Origin: Methanomicrobiales archaeon | GTDB taxonomy: Archaea > Halobacteriota > Methanomicrobia > Methanomicrobiales > JACTUA01 | DNA length: 12,469 bases | Direction: 5' to 3' | Assembly (NCBI GenBank): GCA_028678715.1 | Contig: JAJRCY010000010.1 | Coordinates: 1 to 12,469 of the forward strand | Shown: one piece after another, positions 6,714-12,469 of the stretch | Layout of the letters: each line of letters opens with the position of its first letter | How positions within the stretch are numbered: the first letter of the stretch is position 1 | Notes under the pieces: model-generated | The model's database searches: none | Told to the model about the DNA's origin: nothing | Seen by the model: only the letters and a program-made list of their open reading frames with translations | Program-made: the position numbers and the translations under genes

Positions 6714-6950
6714 TATCCTCAGGGGGGTGCCTCCGCGGCGGGGGGCGGGAGCCCCCCGAGAGCGGAACAGTACATGTCTGTGGGATGATGGGATACACCA
6801 TACATGGGGCACCCTCCAGGTGGCTGCGCCCCCGCCGCTCTGGCGCCCCCTATGAGGATTGGCTGAGCCGCGGTATTCCTGGGAGACTGAGCTCCCGGAT
6901 CCGTGAAAGGAACCGGCACCCGGAATACTCCCCACCACACGACTGTATTC
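6714..6950. repeat. Intergenic repeat element A (left of cob cluster)
   Basis: Blocks in order are TATCCTC (6714-6720); hairpin GGGGGGC/GCCCCCC with loop GGGA (6740-6757); an inverted match to the left arm ending GAGGATTGGC (6854-6863); GGAACCGG-CACCCGGAATAC (6909-6928); and GTATTCG (6945-6951), inverted to the preceding GAATAC. A second pair, GTATTCC (6873-6879) and GGAATAC (6922-6928), encloses a GGGAG/CTCCC hairpin. Element B at 9215-9341 shows the same block order in the same direction. Spacing differs and overall identity is patchy, so the copies are old or structure-conserved. Confidence 0.5.
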
Positions 6951-6963
6951 GTTTTCAGCGTCC

Positions 6964-7974
6964 TCAGGCGAACCCGGTGGCCGTGGAGAGGATCCGGGCC
7001 CGGATCTCCTCCGGACTCTTCCCCAGGAGGGCGGCAAGGAGCATCGCGCCTCCGGCACCGATCCCCTCCTTCACCTCCCCCTCGCAGTAGCGGGCAAGGC
7101 CATGGTGGCCGATCTCGCCGAAGTCCGGGTCCACGTAGTAGACCTGTACCCCGAGGCGGGCAGCCGTCTCGGGAAACCCGGCGCTCGGATCGTCCCGCAC
7201 ATAGACGGTGGTGGCGATTGGCGGCATTCGGCCCTCCATCTTCCCGATCACCGCGGCCACGGCGAGCATCTGCGTCCCCCCGGCAAGGATCACCGGTCCC
7301 CGGTAGGTGCTGACGATCCCGGCCGCGGCGGCCATCATCGGGTCCCCGCCCACCCGAATCACCTCAACGGGATCAGTGATACGGTGGGAATGGATCGTCT
7401 CCTGCACCTGCCGGCAGATCTCCTCCTTCAGGGCCACCGGGTTCCTGACAAAGCTGCTGGAGACCTTTGCCGGGTAGCCCAGGCCCCGGAGCACACAGAG
7501 GGCCGTGGTTGTTCCCCCGGGCACACACTCCCCCAGCACCAGCAGGTCCGAGAGACCGGAGAGGAGACGCCCTGCCCGCTGCCCCTGGATGAAGATCTCC
7601 CGCGCACGGGGCACTGCGTCTCCTTCACGGGGATCTCCGCCCGGGTCCCCGTACAGGTCCAGGCATGGCACGACAGGAGGGTACGCGAGACCGGCGTTCA
7701 CAAAGAGGGTTTCCATGCCCAGCAGGTCCATCATGGCCCGGGTGATAACCGCCGGCGTGGGGCAGCCGGTGGGGGTGTTGGGCTTCATGGGCCGGCTCCG
7801 GATGGCACCGGTGGAGATCAGCTCGGCGTCCAGGACCGGGGTGAGGAGCGTCTTCTCGGGGGTGGGCCCGGCACCCGAAACCCCCGGGACTGTCGAGAGC
7901 CGGGTGTTCCCGAGAATGATGGAAAAGAGGGGCCTTTCAAACCGGATGTTCAGGGCCTCCGAGAGGAAGGGCAT
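6964..7974 (-). CDS. cobT: CobT-like nicotinate-nucleotide:benzimidazole phosphoribosyltransferase (UPF0284)
   Basis: Protein of 336 residues of the archaeal UPF0284 family, which is related to bacterial CobT. CobT joins nicotinate mononucleotide and a benzimidazole base into alpha-ribazole 5'-phosphate, the lower ligand of cobamides. Motifs include ILGNT at 20-24, GAGPTPE at 35-41, GECVPGGTTTA at 148-158, ILAGGTQM at 229-236, and EGEVKEGIGAGGA at 298-310, where a catalytic glutamate is expected. The frame is open 37 codons upstream, but that part lies under the divergent cobZ gene; MPFLSEALN at 7974 fits the family start. Divergence from cobZ-cobS over a 43-base gap supports the cobamide role. 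The family assignment is strong; the enzyme activity is inferred from relatives and neighbours. Confidence 0.87.
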   Translation of the reverse strand: MPFLSEALNIRFERPLFSIILGNTRLSTVPGVSGAGPTPEKTLLTPVLDAELISTGAIRSRPMKPNTPTGCPTPAVITRAMMDLLGMETLFVNAGLAYPPVVPCLDLYGDPGGDPREGDAVPRAREIFIQGQRAGRLLSGLSDLLVLGECVPGGTTTALCVLRGLGYPAKVSSSFVRNPVALKEEICRQVQETIHSHRITDPVEVIRVGGDPMMAAAAGIVSTYRGPVILAGGTQMLAVAAVIGKMEGRMPPIATTVYVRDDPSAGFPETAARLGVQVYYVDPDFGEIGHHGLARYCEGEVKEGIGAGGAMLLAALLGKSPEEIRARILSTATGFA

Positions 7975-8017
7975 ACCGATCTCTCTATGTAGGTGCACCA
8001 AGAAAAACCAGATCATC
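7975..8017. promoter_or_regulatory. Divergent cobT / cobZ promoter with central palindrome
   Basis: Both start codons are only 43 bases apart, and a perfect palindrome GGTGCACC (7992-7999) sits almost exactly at the midpoint. CTCTATG (7983-7989) lies about 30 bases before cobZ, and TTTTTCTTGG on the minus strand lies about 25-32 bases before cobT. These could be the two TATA-like elements. The palindrome is a plausible shared operator, but eight bases can occur by chance. Confidence 0.4.
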
Positions 8018-8461
8018 ATGTTTGGGGTGGAGGAACGGCTGAAGGGGCACGGGGCCGGGATCCCGGAGATCGCGGCTGCCGGCATGGCCCTCTATGTGCC
8101 CCATGGCATCGGGCCGCCGGAAGCAGAGGGGATCCTTGCCCGGAAGATATCCCTGGCACTCTCGGATCCCAATGTCTCGTCGCTCCTCCTGGGGGCAATG
8201 CTTCTTGAGGAGGCCCTGACAGGCCGGAAGGACGGCCAGGGAATCGACGGGGACCCGGTCTTTCTCCTCTCGGACGAGATCCTGGGCCTCGCCATCGCCG
8301 AGTACCTGGGTGGCACCCGTGCCCGGTTTGAGTTCACGCGCTATGACCAGAAGAAACCGGGGATCCTCTCCCGTCTCGGCCCGTTTTTAGACGATGCCGT
8401 GGCAGGGCTGATTGCCGGATGCACGTCGAGGCTGTACAGCGAATGTACCGGGAGTCCCTGA
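8018..8461 (+). CDS. cobZ: Alpha-ribazole-5'-phosphate phosphatase CobZ (PgpA-like fold)
   Basis: Protein of 147 residues related to phosphatidylglycerophosphatase A. In archaea this fold includes CobZ, which removes the phosphate from alpha-ribazole 5'-phosphate or its cobamide form in place of bacterial CobC. The most telling sequence is FLDDAVAGLIAG at 123-134, matching the DD-x-x-AG motif of the PgpA family; an earlier SDEILG (85-90) is also conserved-looking. The gene overlaps cobS and diverges from the cobT-like gene, which decides for CobZ over a lipid phosphatase. The ATG at 8018 opens MFGVEERLKGHG. Upstream codons in frame belong to cobT antisense, and no ribosome site is seen, so the message may be leaderless. 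It is short enough that the family call leans partly on context. Confidence 0.8.
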   Translation: MFGVEERLKGHGAGIPEIAAAGMALYVPHGIGPPEAEGILARKISLALSDPNVSSLLLGAMLLEEALTGRKDGQGIDGDPVFLLSDEILGLAIAEYLGGTRARFEFTRYDQKKPGILSRLGPFLDDAVAGLIAGCTSRLYSECTGSP

Positions 8462-9156
8462 GGGCCCTCCTCCAGTTCACCACCCGCATCCCCGTGGGTG
8501 GCCCCGCCGACTTCGATGCCTTTGCCAGGCATTCCTACCTGTATCCCCTGGCCGGCTGGATCATCGGGGGGATCGCCGCCCTCGTCGTGCTTCCCATCCG
8601 GCAGGGCATCCTCTCCGCTGCCATCGCCCTCTCCGCGGTCCTCCTCTTATCGGGATTCCACCACCTGGACGGCCTCCTGGACTTTGGGGACGCGGCCATG
8701 GTCCACGGGGACCGGGAACGCAGGATCGCGATCCTCACGGACCACGCCGTAGGTGCAGGCGGGTTTGGCCTGGGACTCGCGGTCACGCTGGTGGCTTTTG
8801 GCTCCCTGGCGGCATCCCCCTCGGTGGCCGTCGCCATCCTGGCCGGGGAGGTCTCGGCCAAGCTGGCGCTCTCCTGGATCACGGTCCTGGGCACGCCGTT
8901 CCGGGAGGGAATCCACAGCCGTCTCCACCGGCAGGCGCGGCCGGTGTTCCTGTTCCTTTCGCTCCTCCTCTTCCTCCCGATCATCCTCCTGGCAGGCTGG
9001 CGGGGTGCGGCTGCGGCGGTCCTCGTCACCGTGCTCACGCTCTTCCTCTTCCTGCAGGCGTCCCGCCGCCTCTTTGGGGGCGTGAACGGGGACGTGGCAG
9101 GGGCTGCCCACGAGGTCACGAGGGCCGTGGTGATGGCGGCCCTGGTGTTCATCTGA
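8419..9156 (+). CDS. cobS: Cobalamin synthase (adenosylcobinamide-GDP ribazoletransferase)
   Basis: Polytopic membrane enzyme of 245 residues that joins adenosylcobinamide-GDP and alpha-ribazole (or its 5'-phosphate) to complete the cobamide lower loop. The family hallmark GFHHLDGLLDFGDA is at 79-92 (H82, D84, D88 and D91, expected to bind Mg2+). The second conserved region, GGVNGDVAGAAHE, is at 220-232, and LLQFTTRIPVG near the N-terminus is typical. Hydrophobic segments lie around 43-80, 112-158, 175-214 and 233-245. The start overlaps cobZ by 43 bases; an ATG at 8443 (MYRESLRALLQ) would cut this to 19 and is almost equally likely, since neither has a clear ribosome site. The adenosylcobinamide guanylyltransferase partner is not in the window. 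Confidence 0.92.
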   Translation: MHVEAVQRMYRESLRALLQFTTRIPVGGPADFDAFARHSYLYPLAGWIIGGIAALVVLPIRQGILSAAIALSAVLLLSGFHHLDGLLDFGDAAMVHGDRERRIAILTDHAVGAGGFGLGLAVTLVAFGSLAASPSVAVAILAGEVSAKLALSWITVLGTPFREGIHSRLHRQARPVFLFLSLLLFLPIILLAGWRGAAAAVLVTVLTLFLFLQASRRLFGGVNGDVAGAAHEVTRAVVMAALVFI

Positions 9157-9214
9157 ACCTTCTCATCCTCAGCCATATCGGCCAATTTGAGGAAGATTGG
9201 AAGTCACGCCCGTC

Positions 9215-9341
9215 TATCCTCATCAGCGGAGGGCAACGGGAGGGGGCAGAGGCCCCTCCCGGTCCCACCCCCAAGAGGATAGGCCTGGAACGGAATTTTC
9301 TCACCCGAATACATCTCTCCACTACCCGCTCCGGTATTCGG
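9215..9341. repeat. Intergenic repeat element B (right of cob cluster)
   Basis: Positions 9215-9281 form a long imperfect palindrome. The left arm runs from TATCCTC to CGGGAGGGG, the right arm mirrors it (CCCCTCCCG to GAGGATA), and the centre is AGGGGG-CAGAG-GCCCCT. After GGC (9282-9284) come GGAACGG (9287-9293), then CCGAATAC (9305-9312) and its exact inverse GTATTCGG (9334-9341) around a 21-base loop. Order and orientation match element A at 6714-6950, and the left arm matches 2786-2826. It lies in the 244-base gap between cobS and the sulfite-reductase-like gene. Confidence 0.55.
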
Positions 9342-9386
9342 CTGCCCCGCTCCATCCCGGACTGCACCATTTTTTGCCTGCCGGTG

Positions 9387-9400
9387 CGAGTACTAACTCG
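9387..9400 (+). promoter_or_regulatory. Small inverted repeat abutting the start codon
   Basis: CGAGT (9387-9391) and ACTCG (9396-9400) are inverted around ACTA and end at the base before the ATG at 9401. No ribosome site is present, and a run of six T (about 9370-9375) lies some 26-31 bases upstream and may serve as part of a promoter. It could be an operator or a start-site hairpin; five-base arms are weak evidence. Confidence 0.3.
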
Positions 9401-10273
9401 ATGGCCCACACGTACGGCATCCACATGAGGGGCGGGGTGATCACAGAGCGGAACGCGGATTTCTGCACGGTCCGGATCCGGCTCCCGGCCGGCGACCTCC
9501 CTGCAGAGAAGATGCGCGGCCTCGCCGCCATTGCGAAACGGTATGGCGACGGGACGGTGCATGTCACCACCCGGCAGACCATCGAGATCCCCCACGTGAA
9601 GCCGGAACGCCTCTCCCGGCTCGCCAAGGCCCTTGCGAAGAACGGAACACCCGTCGGCTCGGAACGGGACGAGGTGGTGAATGTCATCGCCTGCCCGGGG
9701 ACGGAACGGTGCAAGTACGCCACCACGGACACTATCGGCCTTGCCAAGCGGCTTGACGAGCGGCTCTTTGGAAAGGAGATGCCGGTGAAGATCCGGATCT
9801 CCATCTCGGGATGCCCCAACGCCTGCACCAGCCCGATGCTGAACGAGATCGGTATCATCGGGAGGATCAGGCCGAAGCGGATCCCCGGCCTCTGCACCGG
9901 CTGCGGCACCTGCGCCGAGTACTGCAGGGAGTGCGCCATCTCCATCCGGAACGGCGTCTCGGTTGTGGATGACGAGAAATGCGTTCAATGCGGGGTCTGC
10001 GTCCAGTCCTGTCCGTTCCACCTCCTGAAGTCCGAGCACCGGCACTACCAGATCGTGGTCGGGGGCAGGCGGGGGCGGCATCCGGTGCTGGGACGGCAGC
10101 TGATCCTCCTGGAGGACGAGGAGAAGGTGGTGGTGGCGGTGGAGAAGATCGTGCAGTGGGTGTACCGCAGGGCCTGGAGCGGGCGGCTCCTTTCGGACCA
10201 GCTGGATGACCTGCACTTTGACCGGTTCCGGGAGGAAATCATAGGCGAGCTCAGCGCTGGTACAGGGAGCTGA
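9401..10273 (+). CDS. Small sulfite-reductase-like siroheme/4Fe-4S protein (Dsr-LP type)
   Basis: Protein of 290 residues combining a nitrite/sulfite reductase core with ferredoxin clusters. A ferredoxin-like half domain at 1-65 ends in TTRQT (56-60), the siroheme-side motif. The cluster-siroheme cysteines follow the pattern C98-x5-C104 and C138-x3-C142, in ACPGTERC and SGCPNAC. An inserted bacterial-type ferredoxin carries two 4Fe-4S motifs: C165, C168, C171, C175 and C194, C197, C200, C204. This matches the small dissimilatory-sulfite-reductase-like proteins of methanogens, which are single-chain, cytoplasmic and of unsettled physiological role (reduction of sulfite or another substrate). 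The ATG is preferred because the frame before it is repeat DNA. The gene stands alone and overlaps the convergent small gene by 23 bases. Confidence 0.87.
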   Translation: MAHTYGIHMRGGVITERNADFCTVRIRLPAGDLPAEKMRGLAAIAKRYGDGTVHVTTRQTIEIPHVKPERLSRLAKALAKNGTPVGSERDEVVNVIACPGTERCKYATTDTIGLAKRLDERLFGKEMPVKIRISISGCPNACTSPMLNEIGIIGRIRPKRIPGLCTGCGTCAEYCRECAISIRNGVSVVDDEKCVQCGVCVQSCPFHLLKSEHRHYQIVVGGRRGRHPVLGRQLILLEDEEKVVVAVEKIVQWVYRRAWSGRLLSDQLDDLHFDRFREEIIGELSAGTGS

Positions 10274-10553
10274 ACCCCTCGTTCCCGTCGTCCGTACACT
10301 CGATGGCGCTCCCGTCCCTCACGAGGGTGTTGAACATCATCGCCGCGTTCATCAGGGACTCGTCGGGGCTTGTCCCCCGCTTCACCTCTTTCAAGGCCGG
10401 CGTGATCGGCGACGGGATGACCCGCTTCCCCACCCGGACCCCGGCGCAGTGCCAGCAGTACTCGCAGTGGCTGTACACCGATACCTCGCCGTCAGCGCAC
10501 TGGACTGTCACCTGGCCCGTCTTCTCGTTCCTCTGGAGAGCCAGCGTCTTCAT
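10251..10553 (-). CDS. Small cysteine-cluster protein, family not recognised
   Basis: Protein of 100 residues with no family I can name. It opens with a short beta-rich stretch (MKTLALQRNEKTGQVTVQ), then has HCEYCWHC at 29-36, giving C30-x2-C33-x2-C36 with H29 and H35. Isolated cysteines lie at 19 and 86. The pattern could bind zinc or an Fe-S cluster. The C-terminal half has no membrane segment or repeat. The start is backed by a likely TATA box on the minus strand (CTATAT near 10582-10587), 29-34 bases before the ATG. Its tail overlaps the sulfite-reductase-like gene by 23 bases, and it diverges from tuf. It is probably real because codon use resembles its neighbours and a promoter fits; its function is unknown. 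Confidence 0.65.
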   Translation of the reverse strand: MKTLALQRNEKTGQVTVQCADGEVSVYSHCEYCWHCAGVRVGKRVIPSPITPALKEVKRGTSPDESLMNAAMMFNTLVRDGSAIECTDDGNEGFSSLYQR

Positions 10554-10581
10554 GTCCGATCTCTAGTGGGAGGGGCAACGG

Positions 10582-10587
10582 ATATAG
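10582..10587 (-). promoter_or_regulatory. Candidate TATA box of the small cysteine-cluster gene
   Basis: The minus strand reads CCCTATATCC, centred about 31 bases before the ATG at 10553. This A/T island in GC-rich DNA is at the right distance for a very short leader. Confidence 0.42.
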
Positions 10588-10646
10588 GGATGTCGATCCT
10601 CCCTTTCCCGCCCCCGGATTCCGCCGATCCACCCTTCTCGAAATGA

Positions 10647-10654
10647 TTTATATA
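10647..10654 (+). promoter_or_regulatory. TATA box of tuf
   Basis: TTTATATA is a near-consensus archaeal TATA element preceded by the purine-rich GAAATGA, possibly the BRE. Transcription would start about 25 bases downstream, near 10677-10680, leaving a leader of close to 90 bases before tuf, long for this window. Confidence 0.72.
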
Positions 10655-10685
10655 GGTGCCGATCCAATAATTTACACTCGCAGCA

Positions 10686-10737
10686 TTCCGATTGTTGCGG
10701 CCGTGACAGCCCGTTCCGGACTGTTGCAGCCGTGACA
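10686..10737 (+). repeat. Two-copy direct repeat in the tuf leader
   Basis: Unit 1 (10686-10708) and unit 2 (10714-10737) share TTCCG, then TGTTGC, then GCCGTGACA, with two or three differences and a repeat distance of about 28-29 bases. Both lie between the predicted start of transcription and the tuf ribosome site, so they should be part of the mRNA leader. The role is unknown; a protein or RNA binding site that controls tuf expression is possible. Confidence 0.65.
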
Positions 10738-10766
10738 ATCCTGCATGTGACTGGAGGATACCATTT

Positions 10767-12044
10767 ATGGCAAGCGAGAAGCCCCATCTGAATCTGGCCA
10801 TCATCGGCCACATCGACCACGGAAAGTCAACAACCGTCGGCCGACTTCTCTTTGAGACCGGAGCGGTACCGCAGCACGTCATTGACGGCTACCGCAAGGA
10901 GGCCGAGTCCAAGGGGAAGGGCACCTTTGAGTTCGCCTGGGTCATGGACAACCTGAAGGAGGAACGCGACCGTGGCATCACCATCGATATCGCCCACAAG
11001 CGGTTCGATACCCCGAAATTCTATTTCACCATCGTGGACTGCCCCGGACACCGTGACTTTGTGAAGAACATGATCACCGGTGCATCGCAGGCAGACGCCG
11101 CGGTGCTGGTGGTGTCGGGACCGGACGGCGTGCAGGAGCAGACCAAGGAGCACGTGTTCCTGGCTCGGACCCTCGGCATCCAGCAGCTTATCATTCTCGT
11201 CAACAAGATGGATGCGGTCAACTATGACCAGAAGCGGTTCGATGCGGTCAAGGCCGACATCACGAGCCTGCTGAAGATGGTGGCCTACAAGCCGGATGAC
11301 ATGCTCTTCATCCCGGCCAGCGCCTTCCAGGGCGTGAACATCTCCAAGAAGTCCGACAAGACCCCCTGGTACAAGGGGCCGACGCTGCTCGAGGCTCTCG
11401 ATACCCTGAAGGAGCCTGAGAAGCCGACCTCCCTCCCGCTGCGCCTCCCCATCCAGGACGTGTACAGCATCTCCGGTATCGGCACGGTGCCGGTGGGCCG
11501 GGTCGAGACGGGCGTCATGAAGAAGGGCATGAACGTTATCTTCATGCCGGCCAACAAAACCGGTGAGATCAAGTCCATTGAGATGCACCACGAGGAGATT
11601 CCCCAGGCGGTACCGGGCGACAACGTGGGCTTCAACGTCCGCGGGATCGCGAAGAACGACATCCGGCGCGGCGATGTGGTGGGCCCCGTGGAGTCACCCC
11701 CGGCGGTGGCCGACGAGTTCACCGCCCAGATCGTGGTGCTCTACCATCCCAGCGCCATCACCGTGGGCTACACCCCGGTCTTCCACTGCCACACCGCCCA
11801 GGTGGCCTGCACCATCACCGAGCTGAAGAAGAAGCTGGACCCCAAGACCGGCCAGGTGAAGGAGGAGAACCCCACCTTCCTGAAGACCGGCGACGCCGCC
11901 ATCGTGACCGTGAAGCCGAGCCGGCCGATGGTCATCGAGCGGATCAAGGAGATCCCGCAGATGGGCCGGTTCGCCATCCGGGATATGGGATCCACCATCG
12001 CTGCAGGTATGTGCATTGACCTGGTCCAGAAGCAGATGAGATAA
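10767..12044 (+). CDS. tuf: Translation elongation factor EF-1alpha
   Basis: GTPase of 425 residues that brings aminoacyl-tRNA to the ribosome. All G motifs are intact: GHIDHGKST at 14-22, RGITID at 69-74, DCPGH at 91-95, NKMD at 146-149 and SAF at 185-187. Domains II and III follow, from about 220 to the C-terminus ([18 protein letters not shown]; the closing [15 protein letters not shown] is characteristic). The length and the EF-1alpha-type insert around 33-62 are archaeal. A GGAGGA ribosome site at 10753-10758 supports the ATG. It has its own promoter and repeat-bearing leader, and is followed 23 bases later by rpsJ. The usual str-operon genes (rpsL, rpsG, fusA) are not directly upstream; an unrelated minus-strand gene takes their place. 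Confidence 0.97.
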   Translation: MASEKPHLNLAIIGHIDHGKSTTVGRLLFETGAVPQHVIDGYRKEAESKGKGTFEFAWVMDNLKEERDRGITIDIAHKRFDTPKFYFTIVDCPGHRDFVKNMITGASQADAAVLVVSGPDGVQEQTKEHVFLARTLGIQQLIILVNKMDAVNYDQKRFDAVKADITSLLKMVAYKPDDMLFIPASAFQGVNISKKSDKTPWYKGPTLLEALDTLKEPEKPTSLPLRLPIQDVYSISGIGTVPVGRVETGVMKKGMNVIFMPANKTGEIKSIEMHHEEIPQAVPGDNVGFNVRGIAKNDIRRGDVVGPVESPPAVADEFTAQIVVLYHPSAITVGYTPVFHCHTAQVACTITELKKKLDPKTGQVKEENPTFLKTGDAAIVTVKPSRPMVIERIKEIPQMGRFAIRDMGSTIAAGMCIDLVQKQMR

Positions 12045-12067
12045 TCCCCCCGTTCCGGTGACGTCAC

Positions 12068-12376
12068 ATGCAGAAAGCCAGAATCCGCCTCTCGGGGACC
12101 GACTGCAGGAAGGTCGAGATGGTCTGCGATCGGATCCGCGAGATCGCCGAGCGGACCGGCGTGAACCTGGCAGGCCCCATCCCCCTGCCCACACGCCGGC
12201 TCGTCGTCCCCATCAGGAAAAGCCCCGATGGCGAAGGGACTGCCACCTGGGACCGGTGGCAGATGCGCGTCCATAAAAGGCTCATCGACATCGATGCAGA
12301 CGAACGCGCCCTCCGTCAGCTGATGCGGATTCAGGTGCCCAAGGATATCGGAATCGAGATCGTTCTGGAGAGCTGA
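12068..12376 (+). CDS. rpsJ: 30S ribosomal protein uS10
   Basis: Ribosomal small-subunit protein of 102 residues, the usual archaeal length. It opens with [11 protein letters not shown] and contains GPIPLPTRR (36-44), the conserved loop that reaches into the 30S head, and ends with [12 protein letters not shown], a typical archaeal uS10 tail. A GGTGA ribosome site (12057-12061) lies six bases before the ATG. The 23-base gap after tuf and the lack of a promoter box between them indicate a tuf-rpsJ operon, the conserved 3' end of the archaeal str operon. Confidence 0.96.
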   Translation: MQKARIRLSGTDCRKVEMVCDRIREIAERTGVNLAGPIPLPTRRLVVPIRKSPDGEGTATWDRWQMRVHKRLIDIDADERALRQLMRIQVPKDIGIEIVLES

Positions 12377-12381
12377 ACCCC

Positions 12382-12469
12382 ATGCGGCGGGCTGCCGCAC
12401 TGATCCCGGAAAGGATCCGGCAGAAGCTCTCCTTTGAAGTCCTCTTCTTCGCAATCTTTGCCGTCGCCG
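12382..12469 (+). CDS. Start of a probable membrane protein (3' end outside window)
   Basis: An open frame of 29 codons runs off the end. It starts with a basic stretch (MRRAAALIPERIRQKLS) followed by a hydrophobic run (FEVLFFAIFAVA), as in a cytoplasmic N-terminus leading into a membrane helix. GGAG at about 12367-12370, eleven bases before the ATG, is a possible ribosome site, and the ATG follows the rpsJ stop by five bases. Sensor kinases and chemoreceptors often begin this way, but nothing visible fixes the family. Confidence 0.5.
   Translation, partial: MRRAAALIPERIRQKLSFEVLFFAIFAVA

Larger units (their letters stand above)
6601..6963. other. 363-base gene-free region between guaAA and cobT
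   Basis: No gene is supported on either strand. It holds the likely guaAA promoter (6626-6633 on the minus strand) and then, from 6714 to 6950, a repeat element with hairpins, described separately. The last 13 bases lead into the cobT stop codon, so any cobT terminator would lie in the repeat element. Confidence 0.6.

Noticed and set aside
7975..8017. Cobalamin riboswitch upstream of the cob genes
   Set aside because: The gap is far too short and lacks the B12-box pattern; this riboswitch is not expected in methanogens.
9149..10216. 355-codon minus-strand frame opposite the sulfite-reductase-like gene
   Set aside because: His/Pro/Asp-rich shadow with no recognisable domain; it runs across the intergenic repeat element.

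Overview
The window is a 12.5 kb, GC-rich piece of an archaeal chromosome, most likely from a methanogen of the order Methanomicrobiales. The evidence is an archaeal EF-1alpha followed by an archaeal-length uS10, a split-type GMP synthase glutaminase subunit (GuaAA), a UPF0305/DUF2115 protein, an HPS-RraA fusion, archaeal-type cobamide genes (CobT-like UPF0284, CobZ, CobS) and a small sulfite-reductase-like siroheme/ferredoxin protein. Family names come from recognising motifs by eye; no database search was run.

Layout. At 2-1281 (+) the 3' part of a phenylacetate-CoA-ligase-type enzyme is followed, with a one-base overlap, by a double-ACT-domain protein. This pair is typical of aryl-acid/aromatic amino acid metabolism. 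It converges on an HPS-RraA fusion gene (1292-2578, -), and a perfect hairpin covers both stop codons. From 2579 to 3106 there is no intact gene. This stretch holds several G/C hairpins and what looks like a broken minus-strand reading frame. Next come a DUF2115 gene (+) and a nitroreductase (-), overlapping tail to tail.

A tight minus-strand operon, guaAA - YkgJ-type cysteine-cluster protein - TraB-family membrane protein (6600 down to 4288), is joined by 4 and 8 base overlaps. A 363-base gap with hairpins follows. Then comes a cobamide lower-loop cluster: cobT-like (-) diverging from cobZ-cobS (+), enough to form alpha-ribazole phosphate, remove its phosphate, and attach the lower ligand to adenosylcobinamide-GDP. 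Similar GC-rich repeat elements in the same orientation lie on both sides of this cluster.

A sulfite-reductase-like protein (+) then converges on a small cysteine-containing unknown protein (-). The window closes with tuf (own TATA box and a leader carrying a tandem repeat), rpsJ, and the first codons of a probable membrane protein.

Most genes are housekeeping or methanogen core. No defence system, CRISPR array, insertion sequence or tRNA was seen. The least explained parts are the intergenic repeat elements, the fusion protein, the tuf leader repeat and the broken reading frame at 2889-3080.
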